Below are positions 54,914-64,000 of a DNA stretch of 64,000 nucleotides, piece by piece. Location of the stretch: positions 24,283 through 88,282 of the forward strand of contig NZ_JALGRO010000010.1 of assembly GCF_022815645.1 (NCBI RefSeq). The letters run 5' to 3'. The position numbers and the translations under genes are program-made. The DNA is from Curtobacterium sp. VKM Ac-2922. GTDB taxonomy: Bacteria > Actinomycetota > Actinomycetes > Actinomycetales > Microbacteriaceae. The first letter of the stretch is position 1, and every line of letters starts with the position of its first letter. Under the pieces are notes generated by a model. The model worked only from the letters and a program-made list of their open reading frames with translations. It was not told the DNA's origin and ran no database searches.

Positions 54914-56443
54914 ATGACCGACGAGACCGCCACCACCGACACCGACGCTGCCGCGCTCGCCGAGCAGGAGACCAGCGAGCAGCGGCAGGTCCGCCTCGAC
55001 AAGCGCGCGCGGCTGCTCGAGTCCGGTGTGCAGGCCTACCCGGCCGAGCTGCCGATCACGACGACCATCCCCGCGGTCCGGGAGCAGTACGAGGACCTCG
55101 AGACCGGTCAGGAGACCGACGACGTCGTCGGCATCGCCGGCCGCGTCGTGTTCTCGCGCAACACCGGCAAGCTCTGCTTCGCGACGCTGCAGTCCGGCGA
55201 CGGTGCCCGCATCCAGGCGATGGTGTCGCTGGCCGAGGTCGGCGAGGACGCGCTGGCGCAGTGGAAGGAGTTCGTCGACCTGGGCGACCACGTGTTCGTG
55301 CACGGCCGGGTGATCTCCTCGCGCCGTGGCGAACTGTCGGTCATGGTCGACGCGTGGGCGATGGCTGCCAAGGCGATCCTGCCGCTGCCGAACCTGCACA
55401 ACGAACTCGGCGAGGAGACCCGCGTCCGCCAGCGGTACCTCGACCTGATCGTGCGCGACCAGGCCCGTGCGACCGTCCGTGCCCGTGCCGCCGTCATGGC
55501 CTCGCTCCGTGCGACCTTCACGGGGCACGAGTACCTCGAGGTCGAGACCCCGATGCTGCAGACCCAGCACGGCGGCGCCTCGGCACGGCCGTTCGTCACG
55601 CACTCCAACGCGTTCGACACCGAGCTGTACCTGCGCATCGCGCCCGAGCTGTTCCTGAAGCGGGCCGTGGTCGGCGGGATCGACCGGGTGTTCGAGGTGA
55701 ACCGGAACTTCCGGAACGAGGGCGCCGACTCGTCGCACTCGCCGGAGTTCGCGATGGTCGAGGCCTACCAGGCGTACGGCAACTACGAGCAGATGGCCGA
55801 CCTGACGCAGGAGCTCGTGCAGAACGCCACCAAGGCCGTGACGGGCGGCTCGCTCGAGGTGACGCTGCCCGACGGGTCCGCGTACGACCTGGGCGGCGAG
55901 TGGCCGCGCATCGACATGTACGGCTCGCTGTCGTCGGCGGCCGGTCGCGAGATCACCCCCGAGACCCCGTTGTCCGAGCTGCAGGAGCTGGCTGCGGCCG
56001 AGGGTGTCGAGGTCGCACACGCCACCCACGGCAAGTACGTCGAAGAGCTCTGGGAGCACTTCGTCATCGACTCGCTCGACCGCCCGACGTTCGTGATGAA
56101 CTTCCCCGTCGACACCTCGCCCCTGACCCGCGAGCACCGCACCCGTCCCGGCATCGTCGAGAAGTGGGACCTGTACGTGCGCGGTTTCGAACTCGCGACG
56201 GCGTACTCCGAGCTGGTGGACCCCGTCGTCCAGCGCGAACGCTTCGTCGAGCAGGCCAAGCTGGCGGCCGGTGGCGACCCCGAGGCGATGCGCGTCGACG
56301 AGGAGTTCCTGCGGGCACTCGAGCACGCGATGCCGCCGTCGGGTGGCATGGGCATGGGCGTCGACCGGCTGCTCATGGCGATCACCGGCCTGGGCATCCG
56401 CGAGACGATCCTGTTCCCGCTCGTGAAGGGCGCTGGAGCTTAG
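54914..56443 (+). CDS. lysS: Lysyl-tRNA synthetase, class II
   Basis: 509 residues from the ATG at 54914. An OB-fold anticodon-binding domain (about 75-175, [20 protein letters not shown]) is followed by the class II catalytic core: motif 1 [18 protein letters not shown], motif 2 [20 protein letters not shown], motif 3 [12 protein letters not shown]. The Thr/Asp/Ala-rich N-terminus of about 30 residues is disordered. Confidence 0.97.
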   Translation: MTDETATTDTDAAALAEQETSEQRQVRLDKRARLLESGVQAYPAELPITTTIPAVREQYEDLETGQETDDVVGIAGRVVFSRNTGKLCFATLQSGDGARIQAMVSLAEVGEDALAQWKEFVDLGDHVFVHGRVISSRRGELSVMVDAWAMAAKAILPLPNLHNELGEETRVRQRYLDLIVRDQARATVRARAAVMASLRATFTGHEYLEVETPMLQTQHGGASARPFVTHSNAFDTELYLRIAPELFLKRAVVGGIDRVFEVNRNFRNEGADSSHSPEFAMVEAYQAYGNYEQMADLTQELVQNATKAVTGGSLEVTLPDGSAYDLGGEWPRIDMYGSLSSAAGREITPETPLSELQELAAAEGVEVAHATHGKYVEELWEHFVIDSLDRPTFVMNFPVDTSPLTREHRTRPGIVEKWDLYVRGFELATAYSELVDPVVQRERFVEQAKLAAGGDPEAMRVDEEFLRALEHAMPPSGGMGMGVDRLLMAITGLGIRETILFPLVKGAGA

Positions 56444-56516
56444 GGCAGCGCGCCAGCGCTGCGCGACGCCAGCCCCGGAGGAGCCTGCGAGTCCGGTTCG
56501 TCCACCACGAAAGGGT

Positions 56517-56522
56517 TAGAAT
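56517..56522 (+). promoter_or_regulatory. -10 box, leaderless start of small membrane protein gene
   Basis: TAGAAT lies 6 nt before the GTG at 56529. Confidence 0.55.
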
Positions 56523-56528
56523 GCTCGC

Positions 56529-56732
56529 GTGCCGCATGGAGTCGTGACCGGGATCATCTTCGCCCTGACGCCGACCGTCGTGGTCGGCCTCGTGTTCTGG
56601 TTCGTCATGCGCGCCATCATGCGGGCTGACCGGACCGAGCGTGCCGCGTACGCCAAGGTCGAGGCCGAGGAGCGCGCCCGCTTCGAACGCGAGCACGGCG
56701 TCCCCGCGCCGGCCCCCGCCTCGGCGGAGTAG
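56529..56732 (+). CDS. Small single-pass membrane protein
   Basis: 67 residues, GTG start. One hydrophobic helix (about 5-28, VTGIIFALTPTVVVGLVFWF) followed by a charged cytoplasmic helix (RADRTERAAYAKVEAEERAR) and a Pro/Ala tail. Conserved small proteins of this form occur next to lysS in Microbacteriaceae, as I recall. TAGAAT 6 nt upstream supports the start. Function unknown. Confidence 0.75.
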   Translation: MPHGVVTGIIFALTPTVVVGLVFWFVMRAIMRADRTERAAYAKVEAEERARFEREHGVPAPAPASAE

Positions 56733-56757
56733 CCCGGCCGCCGCCGGCCATCTCGCC

Positions 56758-56831
56758 CGCCGAGTCTCGGCTCGGCGGACAGTTCGCGCCTGTTGTGCGC
56801 CGCGAAGTGTCCGCGTGGCCGAGACTCGGCG
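56758..56831 (+). terminator. Large hairpin with 31-bp arms
   Basis: Arms 56758-56788 and 56801-56831 pair at all but a few positions with a 12-nt loop. It follows the small membrane protein gene by 25 nt. It is longer than an ordinary terminator and may be a mobile palindromic element. Confidence 0.7.
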
Positions 56832-56902
56832 GGGCATCGGTCCGCGCACGGAGCCCGAACCGCGACACCGGGCGTTCACCGGGCGGTGTCACCGTGGGCC
56901 GC

Positions 56903-57055
56903 ATGCACCCGTGGACACGCGAGCCGAGCGGCGACGCCGCTGCCGTCGACCCGGACCTCGACCCGGCCGACGCGTTCGGCCACACCGTGCTGCCCGATCC
57001 GGCCCGTGACGACGGCGTGTGGGACGACGAGGACGACGACGACATCGACGTCTGA
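56903..57055 (+). CDS. Hypothetical small acidic protein
   Basis: 50 residues from the ATG at 56903 (a GTG at 56888, five codons upstream, is also in frame). It reads MHPWTREPSGDAAAVDPDLD and ends in an acidic run VWDDEDDDDIDV. No known domain. Codon use matches neighbours, with GC-rich third positions. Coding status is probable rather than certain. Confidence 0.55.
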   Translation: MHPWTREPSGDAAAVDPDLDPADAFGHTVLPDPARDDGVWDDEDDDDIDV

Positions 57056-57107
57056 GCGTCGCCGCGCGTTCACGCGGGCGTTGCCATGCGGTGTGAACAT
57101 CGTCGCC

Positions 57108-57239
57108 ATGTCCCTCATCCAGCGCCTCCGTGTCCGCAGCCTCGTCGGCGACATCGAGAGCGAGTACGACGAGTACGACCGCGATGCCGACCTCGAGGTC
57201 TCCAAGCGCCGGGCGGGGTGGCTCGAGCCCTCCTGGTGA
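57108..57239 (+). CDS. Hypothetical small protein
   Basis: 43 residues: MSLIQRLRVRSLVGDIESEY, then an acidic Tyr/Asp stretch and RRAGWLEPSW. No hydrophobic helix. Short, no family recognised. It lies just before the leader of the sigma factor gene. A weak candidate gene supported by third-position GC bias and a plausible start. Confidence 0.5.
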   Translation: MSLIQRLRVRSLVGDIESEYDEYDRDADLEVSKRRAGWLEPSW

Positions 57240-57575
57240 GTCACCCGTCACCTGCTGTTCGGGGTACGGCGACCGGATCGACCTGATCCGGATCGACGTA
57301 CCCCTTTTGCTTGTCCACGAAGCGCTGCACCCCGGGGTACAACCTTGCTGTCGTGCAACAAACTCCTCTGCATCACCGGATTCACAACGGGAACCGCTTG
57401 ATCTCGGGGATGCGACCGCGGCAGACTGGCGGCACGGTGTACCCCGAGGGCGGCGGTCCCCATGGTGAATCACGGAGAAGCCTGGGAATCGATCGGATCG
57501 GTTTGTGGGGTACACCCCCGGACCGCTCTACTTGGTCTCACCCACCGCCGTCACCGTCAATGCAGGGAGAGTCAC
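57240..57575 (+). promoter_or_regulatory. Long leader of the sigma factor gene with five GGGGTAC motifs
   Basis: 336 bp without a gene. GGGGTAC or its complement GTACCCC occurs at 57261-57267, 57298-57304, 57334-57340, 57439-57445 and 57507-57513. GATCGAC also repeats at about 57277-57298. The motifs could be operators for an unknown regulator of the sigma gene. No obvious -10/-35 pair. Confidence 0.6.
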
Positions 57576-58634
57576 ATGACGATCGCAACGACAGCACCGA
57601 GCACCACCTCGCGCCGGACCAAGAAGGCCGCCGCGACGACCGAGGCCACGAAGGTCGAGAGCACGACGCTCGGCGCCGTGGCCGAGGTCGAGGCGGACGA
57701 GCAGCTCGCCGGGGTCCGTGGTGCATCGGTCGACCAGGTCGGTGACTACCTGCGCCACATCGGCCGTCTGGCACTCCTCACCGCCGAGGAAGAAGCCGAC
57801 ATCGCCCGCCGCATCGAGGTCGGCCTGTTCGCCGGCGAGAAGCTGGTCACCGAAGCCGGACTCCCCAAGGCCCTGCAGCGCGAACTCAAGTGGCTCGTCC
57901 GCGACGGCGAACGTGCCAAGGAGCGCATGATCACGTCGAACCTGCGCCTGGTCGTCAGCATCGCGAAGCGCTACTCGCAGCGTGGACTGCCCTTCATGGA
58001 CGTCATCCAGGAGGGCAACCTCGGCCTGGTCCGTGCGGTCGAGAAGTTCGACTTCACGCAGGGCTACAAGTTCTCGACGTACGCCACCTGGTGGATCCGT
58101 CAGGCGATCTCGCGTGGTCTCGCCGACAAGGCCCGCACGATCCGCATCCCCGTGCACACGGTCGAGCTGATCAACAAGATCTCGCGCACCGAGCGTGACC
58201 TGACCGTCGACCTCGGCCGTGCGCCGATGCCCGACGAGGTCGCCGCCGAGCTGAGCATGTCGGTGGAAGAGCTGGTCGACCTCAAGGGCCGTTCGCACGA
58301 GCCCGTGTCGATCCACACCGTGGTCGGCGACTCCGACGACAGCGAACTCGGTGACTTCATCGAGGACGAGGACGCCGCGTCCCCGAACGAGCTCACCGAG
58401 ACCACGCTGCTGCACCGCGACATCCGGTCCATCGTCGCCGAACTGCCGAGCGACGAGGCGAACGTGATCCGCATGCGCTACGGCCTGGACGACGACAAGC
58501 CGATGACGCTCGACGAGATCTCGAAGATCGTGCACACCACGCGCCAGGCGGTCAGCCGGGTCGAGTCGCGTGCCAAGCTCCGCCTGTTCGCCAAGGCGGT
58601 CTCACAGGACATGCAGCTCTACCTGACCGAGTAG
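57576..58634 (+). CDS. Principal-type (group 1/2) RNA polymerase sigma factor
   Basis: 352 residues from the ATG at 57576, GGAGAGTC upstream. Regions 1.2 (DQVGDYLRHIGRLALLTAEE), 2 (RYSQRGLPFMDVIQEGNLGL, VEKFDFTQGYKFSTYATWWI), 3 (VHTVELINKISRTERDLTVD) and 4.2 (LDEISKIVHTTRQAVSRVES) are all present and match the sigma-70 group 1/2. It is shorter than SigA (about 450-500), has a disordered N-terminus and no region 1.1. This suggests a SigB/HrdB-like factor or a short primary sigma. Confidence 0.92.
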   Translation: MTIATTAPSTTSRRTKKAAATTEATKVESTTLGAVAEVEADEQLAGVRGASVDQVGDYLRHIGRLALLTAEEEADIARRIEVGLFAGEKLVTEAGLPKALQRELKWLVRDGERAKERMITSNLRLVVSIAKRYSQRGLPFMDVIQEGNLGLVRAVEKFDFTQGYKFSTYATWWIRQAISRGLADKARTIRIPVHTVELINKISRTERDLTVDLGRAPMPDEVAAELSMSVEELVDLKGRSHEPVSIHTVVGDSDDSELGDFIEDEDAASPNELTETTLLHRDIRSIVAELPSDEANVIRMRYGLDDDKPMTLDEISKIVHTTRQAVSRVESRAKLRLFAKAVSQDMQLYLTE

Positions 58635-58827
58635 CGCTGACGACTTCGGCCGGTGTCCACTGCGACGCCGGACCGGGGAGCCGGGTCGTTCTGTGGGAAG
58701 ACGATCCGGTGGGGTGATGGGACGGCCCGTTCGAGCACTGCTCGGGCGGGCCACATCCATGTGCGGGGCGTATCCGTCGCGATGTGTGATGTATCGTGTC
58801 CTGGATCGACCACGACTCGGGAGCTCC

Positions 58828-59601
58828 ATGTCCGACGCAGCGCACACCCTGGCAAGCCGTACCGGCGACGAGCGATCCGCCGCCGTCTCCGGGACCTTCA
58901 ACCTGCGTGACCTCGGCGGTCTGCGGACCACCGACGGTCGCACGGTCGTAACCGGCCGGCTCTTCCGTTCCGGCAGCCTGGCGGGCCTCGACACCCAGGG
59001 GCGTGGCCAGCTCGATGCGCTCGGTGTGCGGTCCGTGATCGACCTGCGCTCCGACGCCGAGCGGCTCGCGGCGCCGGACGCCCTGGTCGGATCCGCGGTC
59101 CGGGCGACGGCGATCCCGATGCTCGCCGGCGCAGCGTCGACGATGACCACCGTGCCGACGCTGTCCGAGCTGTACCGTCACCTGCTCGACGACGAACCGG
59201 CGGCCGTGGCCGAAGCGGTCCGCCGTGTCGCCCGCGACGAACCCGGCGTCCTGGTGCACTGCTCTGCCGGCAAGGACCGCACCGGCGTGGTGATCGCCCT
59301 GGTGCTGCTGGCGGTCGGTGTCGACCCCGACGACGTGCTCGACGACTACCAGGCGACCGAGCGGTTCCTGCCCGACACCTTCGGCGCGACGGCGTCGGCG
59401 ATGGTCCGGGCGGCACACGAGCAGGGCATGGACGTCGACGACGACGCGGTGCAGCAGATCGCGACCCGGTCGCCACGGACGGCGATGCAGGCGTCCATCG
59501 CGCACCTGACCGAGCGGTGGGGTTCGGCGACCGGCGCCCTGCGGGCGGCCGGCCTGTCCGACGACGACCTGACGGCGTTGCGCGACCGGCTGCTCGACTG
59601 A
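58828..59601 (+). CDS. Tyrosine-protein phosphatase (DSP-like), second copy
   Basis: 257 residues from the ATG at 58828. The signature VLVHCSAGKDRTGVVIALVL (HCxxGxxRTG) and NLRDLGGLRTTDGRTVVTGR place it in the same family as the protein at 31811-32563. It is convergent with nadK with 31 bp between. No signal peptide. Substrate unknown. Confidence 0.87.
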   Translation: MSDAAHTLASRTGDERSAAVSGTFNLRDLGGLRTTDGRTVVTGRLFRSGSLAGLDTQGRGQLDALGVRSVIDLRSDAERLAAPDALVGSAVRATAIPMLAGAASTMTTVPTLSELYRHLLDDEPAAVAEAVRRVARDEPGVLVHCSAGKDRTGVVIALVLLAVGVDPDDVLDDYQATERFLPDTFGATASAMVRAAHEQGMDVDDDAVQQIATRSPRTAMQASIAHLTERWGSATGALRAAGLSDDDLTALRDRLLD

Positions 59602-59632
59602 CGGCCGAGCACCCGCGGCCGTGTCCTCGGTG

Positions 59633-60565
59633 TCAGTCCTCGACCTCGCGCCGCAGCTTCTGCCGCAGGTCGCTCGGGATCAGCTCGATGAGCTGGTCCG
59701 GTCGGACGGGCAGGTCCAGCAGGCTCAGCTTGACGCGCCCCGTGCGCCCGTGGCGTTCGGCGTCGAGCCGCACCACGCTGCCGGCGTCCTTCCGCAGGCG
59801 CATGTCGATCTGCGCCCCCATCGCGACCTCGCCGACGACGAGCCCGTCGACCTCGAGCGCGGCGCTCCGGGTGCCCTCGGCGATGTCGAAGCGGTAGCGC
59901 TCGCGGGCGGCGAGCACCACGGCGCGGTCGATGCCGGCCATCGGTGCCACCGGCGTGACGACGGACCCGGACAGCGCGGGGGAGAGCACCGGGCCGCCGG
60001 CCGCGTAGTTGTAGGCGGTGGACCCGGCCGGGGTCGCCGCGACGATGGCGTCCGCGCGGTAGTACCCGTACCCGAACCCGCCCACGCTCAGGTCGGCGGA
60101 GACCTGTCCGGCACCCGGGCGGCGGACGATGGTCAGGTCGTTGAACGCCAGGTAGTCGGTGCGGGCGCCGCTCCAGGACAGCTTGGCCTCGAGCGCGTGG
60201 TGCGGCTCGAGCTGGTAGTCGCCGGCCGACAGGCGCTCGAGCGCGGCCTCGAGTTCCGGCGGTTCGATCTCGACCAGGAACCCGACGTTCCCGTGGTTGA
60301 CGCCGAGCACGGGCACCGGACGCCCTGCGACCAGACGCATCGCGCCGAGCATCGTGCCGTCGCCACCGAGTGCCACCACCAGGTCGACGATGCCGATGAA
60401 GTCCTCGTCCTCGACGACGTCGATCGTGGCGCTGATGCGGGCGGCGTCGATCCGCCGGGCGACCAGGCGTCCGCGGCCGGAGGAGTTCCAGCGCTGCAGG
60501 GTCGCGACGGACTCCTGCACGTTCTTGGTCGGGTGGACGACGAGGCCGACGACGGGCTGCTCCAT
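59633..60565 (-). CDS. nadK: NAD kinase
   Basis: 310 residues. Makes NADP from NAD. Motifs: LVVALGGDGTMLGAMRL (GGDGT), VNHGNVGFLVEIEP, and the second conserved region AATPAGSTAYNYAAGGPVLS. The start ATG at 60565 is supported by TAGCAT 6 nt upstream. It is divergent from clpC. Confidence 0.95.
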   Translation of the reverse strand: MEQPVVGLVVHPTKNVQESVATLQRWNSSGRGRLVARRIDAARISATIDVVEDEDFIGIVDLVVALGGDGTMLGAMRLVAGRPVPVLGVNHGNVGFLVEIEPPELEAALERLSAGDYQLEPHHALEAKLSWSGARTDYLAFNDLTIVRRPGAGQVSADLSVGGFGYGYYRADAIVAATPAGSTAYNYAAGGPVLSPALSGSVVTPVAPMAGIDRAVVLAARERYRFDIAEGTRSAALEVDGLVVGEVAMGAQIDMRLRKDAGSVVRLDAERHGRTGRVKLSLLDLPVRPDQLIELIPSDLRQKLRREVED

Positions 60566-60571
60566 GGCCGG

Positions 60572-60577
60572 ATGCTA
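60572..60577 (-). promoter_or_regulatory. -10 box, leaderless start of nadK
   Basis: TAGCAT on the minus strand, 6 nt before the ATG at 60565. Confidence 0.5.
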
Positions 60578-60623
60578 CCGGGCCGACCTGGCTCGCACGT
60601 CGTCGAGCGCCACCAGCACGCGG

Positions 60624-60667
60624 ACAGAGCACGACCAACAGGCCGACAGAGCGTGACCAGCAGGCCG
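60624..60667. repeat. Two 22-bp tandem repeats upstream of clpC
   Basis: Units 60624-60645 and 60646-60667 agree at 19 of 22 positions (ACAGAGC..GACCA.CAGGCCG). They lie about 190 bp before the clpC start. Confidence 0.8.
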
Positions 60668-60780
60668 ACAGCAGGTGCTGTGCCGGACGTGCGCCGGGCC
60701 TCCTGTCCGTCTGCCGCCCGCCAGGGCCACCGAGGTCACGCCCACGGCGAACAGGGGCAGCCGGAGGGGGGAGCGCTGGT

Positions 60781-60793
60781 TACTCTCGGAGTA
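60781..60793 (+). promoter_or_regulatory. Inverted repeat TACTC-TCG-GAGTA upstream of clpC
   Basis: A 5-bp palindrome with a 3-nt centre 66 nt before the clpC ATG. It is in a typical operator position, but I cannot match it to a known CtsR, HspR or ClgR site. Confidence 0.4.
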
Positions 60794-60858
60794 CGTGACC
60801 GGACTCACACGAGACCGGTGCAGCTGTCGGCCCGGTTCGAAGGGCCAAGGGAGAGCAC

Positions 60859-63381
60859 ATGTTCGAGAGATTCACCGACCGAGCCCGTCGTGTTGTCGTC
60901 CTCGCTCAAGAAGAAGCGAAGATGCTCAACCACAACTACATCGGCACCGAGCACATCCTCCTCGGCCTCATCCACGAGGGCGAGGGCGTTGCGGCCAAGG
61001 CGCTGGAGTCGCTGGGCATCTCGCTCGACGCCGTGCGCGAGCAGGTGCAGGACATCATCGGGCAGGGCCAGCAGCAGCCGACCGGGCACATCCCGTTCAC
61101 GCCGCGCGCCAAGAAGGTCCTCGAGCTGTCCCTGCGCGAAGCGCTCCAGCTCGGCCACAACTACATCGGCACCGAGCACATCCTGCTCGGCCTGATCCGC
61201 GAGGGCGAGGGTGTCGCAGCCCAGGTCCTCGTCAAGCTCGGCGCTGACCTGAACCGTGTCCGCCAGCAGGTCATCCAGCTGCTGTCCGGCTACCAGGGCA
61301 AGGAAGCGGTCGCCGTCGGCGGCGAGCAGCAGCAGAACGCGCAGCAGGGTTCGCAGGTCCTGGACCAGTTCGGTCGGAACCTCACCCAGGCCGCGCGCGA
61401 CGGCAAGCTCGACCCCGTCATCGGGCGCGAGAAGGAGATGGAGCGGGTCATGCAGATCCTCTCCCGCCGCTCCAAGAACAACCCCGTGCTGATCGGTGAG
61501 CCGGGCGTCGGCAAGACCGCCGTCGTCGAGGGCCTCGCCCAGGCGATCGTCAAGGGCGACGTCCCCGAGACGCTCAAGGACAAGCAGCTCTACTCGCTCG
61601 ACCTCGGTTCGCTCATCGCCGGGTCCCGCTACCGCGGTGACTTCGAGGAGCGCCTGAAGAAGGTCACGAAGGAGATCCGCACCCGCGGCGACATCATCGT
61701 CTTCATCGACGAGATCCACACGCTGGTCGGTGCCGGTGCTGCCGAAGGTGCGATCGACGCCGCGTCGATCCTCAAGCCGCTGCTGGCTCGCGGTGAACTG
61801 CAGACCATCGGTGCCACCACGCTCGACGAGTACCGCAAGCACTTCGAGAAGGACGCCGCCCTCGAGCGTCGCTTCCAGTCGGTGACCGTCAACGAGCCGT
61901 CGCTGCCGCACACCATCAACATCCTCAAGGGCCTGCGCGACAAGTACGAGGCGTTCCACAAGGTGTCCATCACCGACGGTGCGATCGTCTCTGCGGCGAA
62001 CCTGGCCGACCGCTACGTGCAGGACCGCTTCCTGCCGGACAAGGCCATCGACCTGATCGACGAAGCCGGCGCCCGCCTGCGTCTGTCGATCCTGTCGGCA
62101 CCGCCGGAGCTCCGCGAGTTCGACGAGAAGATCTCGACCGTTCGCGGGTCGAAGGAAGCCGCCATCGAGGAGCAGGACTTCGAGAAGGCTGCGTCGCTGC
62201 GCGACGAGGAGAAGAAGCTGCTCGGCGAGCGTCTCCGTCTCGAGAAGCAGTGGCGTGCCGGTGACGTGGCCGCCTCTGGCACCGTCGACGAGGGCATCAT
62301 CGCCGAGGTCCTGGCGCAGGCCACGGGCATCCCGGTGTTCAAGCTCACCGAAGAGGAGACCTCGCGTCTGGTCTTCATGGAGAAGGCGCTGCACCAGCGG
62401 GTCATCGGTCAAGAAGAGGCGATCTCGGCCCTGTCCAAGACGATCCGCCGCACCCGCGCCGGTCTCAAGGACCCGAACCGCCCGTCGGGCTCGTTCATCT
62501 TCGCCGGCCCGACGGGCGTCGGCAAGACCGAGCTCGCCAAGGCCCTGGCCGAGTTCCTGTTCGACGACGAGGGCGCGCTCATCTCGCTCGACATGTCGGA
62601 GTTCGGCGAGAAGCACACCGTCTCCCGACTGTTCGGTGCCCCTCCCGGGTTCGTCGGGTTCGAAGAGGGCGGCCAGCTCACCGAGAAGGTGCGTCGCAAG
62701 CCGTTCTCCGTGGTGCTGTTCGACGAGATCGAGAAGGCCCACCCGGACATCTTCAACTCGCTGCTGCAGGTGCTCGAAGAGGGCCGCCTGACCGATGGTC
62801 AGGGCCGCGTCGTCGACTTCAAGAACACTGTCATCATCATGACCACGAACCTCGGTTCGCAGGGCATCGCCGGTGGCCCGGTGGGCTTCCAGGTCGAGGG
62901 TGACTCGGGCGTCGGCTACGACCGGATGCGCGCGAAGGTGAACGAGGAGCTGAAGAAGCACTTCAAGCCCGAGTTCCTGAACCGCGTCGACGACACGATC
63001 GTGTTCCCGCAGCTGTCGCAGCCCGAGCTGCTGCAGATCGTGGACCTGTTCGTGAAGCGGCTGTCCGACCGCATGCTCGACCGCGACATGACCGTCGAGC
63101 TGACGCTGCCGGCCAAGGAGCAGCTCATCAAGGTCGGGTTCGACCCCGCCCTGGGTGCTCGACCGCTGCGCCGCGCGATGCAGCACGAGGTCGAGGACCA
63201 GCTGTCCGAGCACATCCTGCAGGGTGAGCTGACGGCGGGCGACCACGTCAAGGTCGACTTCCGCGAAGGCAAGTTCGAGTTCGAGACCGGGCGTCAGCCG
63301 GGTCGCGAAGAGGTCCTCGCCGGAGCAGCCGCCGTCGAGTCCGGAACGGACGCGGCTCCGCAGGGCGAGATCGAGTCCTAG
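60859..63381 (+). CDS. clpC: ATP-dependent Clp protease ATP-binding subunit ClpC
   Basis: 840 residues. Unfolds proteins for ClpP. Two Clp-N repeats (about 1-145: [19 protein letters not shown] and [19 protein letters not shown]), first AAA+ domain with GEPGVGKT (about 213), a UVR-type middle segment [19 protein letters not shown], second AAA+ with GPTGVGKTE (about 551) and [18 protein letters not shown]. Start ATG has GGGAGAGC upstream. No mcsA/mcsB/ctsR upstream, as usual in actinobacteria. Confidence 0.97.
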   Translation: MFERFTDRARRVVVLAQEEAKMLNHNYIGTEHILLGLIHEGEGVAAKALESLGISLDAVREQVQDIIGQGQQQPTGHIPFTPRAKKVLELSLREALQLGHNYIGTEHILLGLIREGEGVAAQVLVKLGADLNRVRQQVIQLLSGYQGKEAVAVGGEQQQNAQQGSQVLDQFGRNLTQAARDGKLDPVIGREKEMERVMQILSRRSKNNPVLIGEPGVGKTAVVEGLAQAIVKGDVPETLKDKQLYSLDLGSLIAGSRYRGDFEERLKKVTKEIRTRGDIIVFIDEIHTLVGAGAAEGAIDAASILKPLLARGELQTIGATTLDEYRKHFEKDAALERRFQSVTVNEPSLPHTINILKGLRDKYEAFHKVSITDGAIVSAANLADRYVQDRFLPDKAIDLIDEAGARLRLSILSAPPELREFDEKISTVRGSKEAAIEEQDFEKAASLRDEEKKLLGERLRLEKQWRAGDVAASGTVDEGIIAEVLAQATGIPVFKLTEEETSRLVFMEKALHQRVIGQEEAISALSKTIRRTRAGLKDPNRPSGSFIFAGPTGVGKTELAKALAEFLFDDEGALISLDMSEFGEKHTVSRLFGAPPGFVGFEEGGQLTEKVRRKPFSVVLFDEIEKAHPDIFNSLLQVLEEGRLTDGQGRVVDFKNTVIIMTTNLGSQGIAGGPVGFQVEGDSGVGYDRMRAKVNEELKKHFKPEFLNRVDDTIVFPQLSQPELLQIVDLFVKRLSDRMLDRDMTVELTLPAKEQLIKVGFDPALGARPLRRAMQHEVEDQLSEHILQGELTAGDHVKVDFREGKFEFETGRQPGREEVLAGAAAVESGTDAAPQGEIES

Positions 63382-63398
63382 GACTGACGACGCACAGA

Positions 63399-63434
63399 CG
63401 GGAGGCCCGGTGCCAGCTGGCACCGGGCCTCCCG
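63399..63434. terminator. Perfect 36-bp palindrome after clpC
   Basis: Two exact 18-bp arms meet without loop at 63416/63417. It lies between the stop of clpC and the stop of the convergent secreted protein gene. It carries GGGAGGCCCG in both orientations. Confidence 0.85.
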
Positions 63435-63469
63435 GCTGTCGGCGGTGCCGGCCGCCAGGCCGCCAGGCG

Positions 63470-63886
63470 TCAGCCTGCGGACGTCAGGGTGAAGACGACG
63501 TTCTGTGCCATGTCGTCCTGGTCGAAGGCGACGTTGTCGTCGTAGGAGCTGCCGCGCAGCGTCCCGAGCGGGACCGACCACGTGCCGTCGTCGTCCACGG
63601 TGACCGACGTCGCGATGTCGGCCCCGGGGACGCTCACGAACAACTCGTGCCCGGGCGTTGCCGTCCCGGTCAGCGTCGTGGACGCACCGGGCACGAACGT
63701 GGTGCCGGCTGTCAGACGGATCGGCGACGCCGCGTCGTCGGGCTTGTCCGAGGTGACCGATGGGGTGTGCATCCCGCGGCTCTGGATGTGCTGGTGGGCC
63801 GTGGCGGCGTTCGCGGCAACGGGGCTGGCGAGGCCGGCGGCCAGGGCCAGCCCGATCGCGACCGCGGTGATGTGCTTGGTGCGCAT
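63470..63886 (-). CDS. Hypothetical secreted protein
   Basis: 138 residues. Signal peptide MRTKHITAVAIGLALAAGLA with cleavage near ANAAT. The mature part has a beta-rich region (TTFVPGASTTLTGTATPGHE, VTVDDDGTWSVPLGTLRG) like an Ig-like or carbohydrate-binding fold seen in surface proteins; the match is general. CAGGAGCAC lies before the ATG at 63886. Confidence 0.78.
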   Translation of the reverse strand: MRTKHITAVAIGLALAAGLASPVAANAATAHQHIQSRGMHTPSVTSDKPDDAASPIRLTAGTTFVPGASTTLTGTATPGHELFVSVPGADIATSVTVDDDGTWSVPLGTLRGSSYDDNVAFDQDDMAQNVVFTLTSAG

Positions 63887-64000
63887 GTGTGCTCCTGTCG
63901 AAGGTGGGAACTCACAGCGTATCTAAAATGTCATGTACACATCGTGACCACGGATACACGGGAGGCCCCGGGGCCCCGGGGGCCCGGGCGCCCCGTGCGG
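63887..64000. other. Window end, upstream of the secreted protein gene
   Basis: 114 bp. It begins with a comparatively AT-rich part (TATCTAAAATGTCATGTACA) that may hold the promoter of the secreted protein gene. It ends in a run of G and C blocks with GGGAGGCCC at 63959. No gene is supported here. Confidence 0.5.

Noticed and set aside
60781..60793. CtsR, HspR or ClgR operator in front of clpC
   Set aside because: The palindrome does not match the consensus sites that I remember for these regulators.

Overview
The window is one stretch of very GC-rich chromosome from an actinobacterium. The family is most likely Microbacteriaceae, and Curtobacterium-like is my best guess. The evidence is frequent GTG starts, many GTGA/ATGA/TGATG start-stop overlaps, several -10 boxes placed 6-7 nt before the start codon (leaderless style), actinobacterial protein families (DUF3618, Holin-X, DUF3180, DUF2520, DUF6286) and a complete coproporphyrin-type heme pathway. 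It looks like core chromosome: I see no transposase, integrase, CRISPR array, rRNA or replication origin.

Layout. 1-0.6 kb: 3' part of a class A beta-lactamase-like serine hydrolase. 0.7-5.0 kb (minus): an envelope-stress operon with Asp23, DUF2273, AmaP-like and DUF6286 proteins, a CsbD protein, and an Asp23 domain fused to a long LEA-like repeat tail. 5.1-7.5 kb: an AraC regulator with an extra half domain, a DUF4232 lipoprotein and a small acidic SDIPGE-repeat protein. 7.5-19 kb: NUDIX and hemA (minus), divergent from hemE-cgoX, then three small membrane/stress genes (YtxH, Holin-X, DUF3618) and chdC-cpfC-hemC-hemD-hemB-hemL. Together these run from glutamyl-tRNA to heme b through coproheme. 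19-28 kb: a PIG-V-like membrane protein, a GntR / tandem-GntR / ABC-ATPase operon, acuI, pfkA, an AlkA-type glycosylase, a secreted M23 peptidase with a C-terminal module repeated in the next small gene, and a MarR regulator.

28-41 kb: a PutA protein whose aldehyde dehydrogenase half has lost its catalytic residues, a tyrosine phosphatase, small membrane proteins, a 61-bp tandem repeat array, DUF2071 and nitroreductase genes, an Lrp regulator divergent from a ddaH-family hydrolase and rocD (arginine/ornithine use), an epimerase and an aldo-keto reductase. 41-45 kb: tRNA-Glu, -Asp and -Phe (minus) and two secreted peptidoglycan hydrolases. 45-56.5 kb: ppa, then tilS-hpt-ftsH-folP-folB-folK-DUF3180-two PH-domain proteins-DUF2520-lysS, without the folE and panC often found in such clusters. 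56.5-64 kb: small proteins, a principal-type sigma factor behind a motif-rich leader, a second phosphatase, nadK (minus), clpC and a secreted protein.

The most unusual features are the degenerate aldehyde dehydrogenase half of PutA, the Asn in the ddaH-family protein that suggests an arginine dihydrolase feeding RocD, the regularly spaced CGACA/TGTCG array at 34.1 kb, the tandem GntR protein, the five GGGGTAC motifs before the sigma gene, and a hemD frame with no ordinary start codon directly behind the hemC stop.
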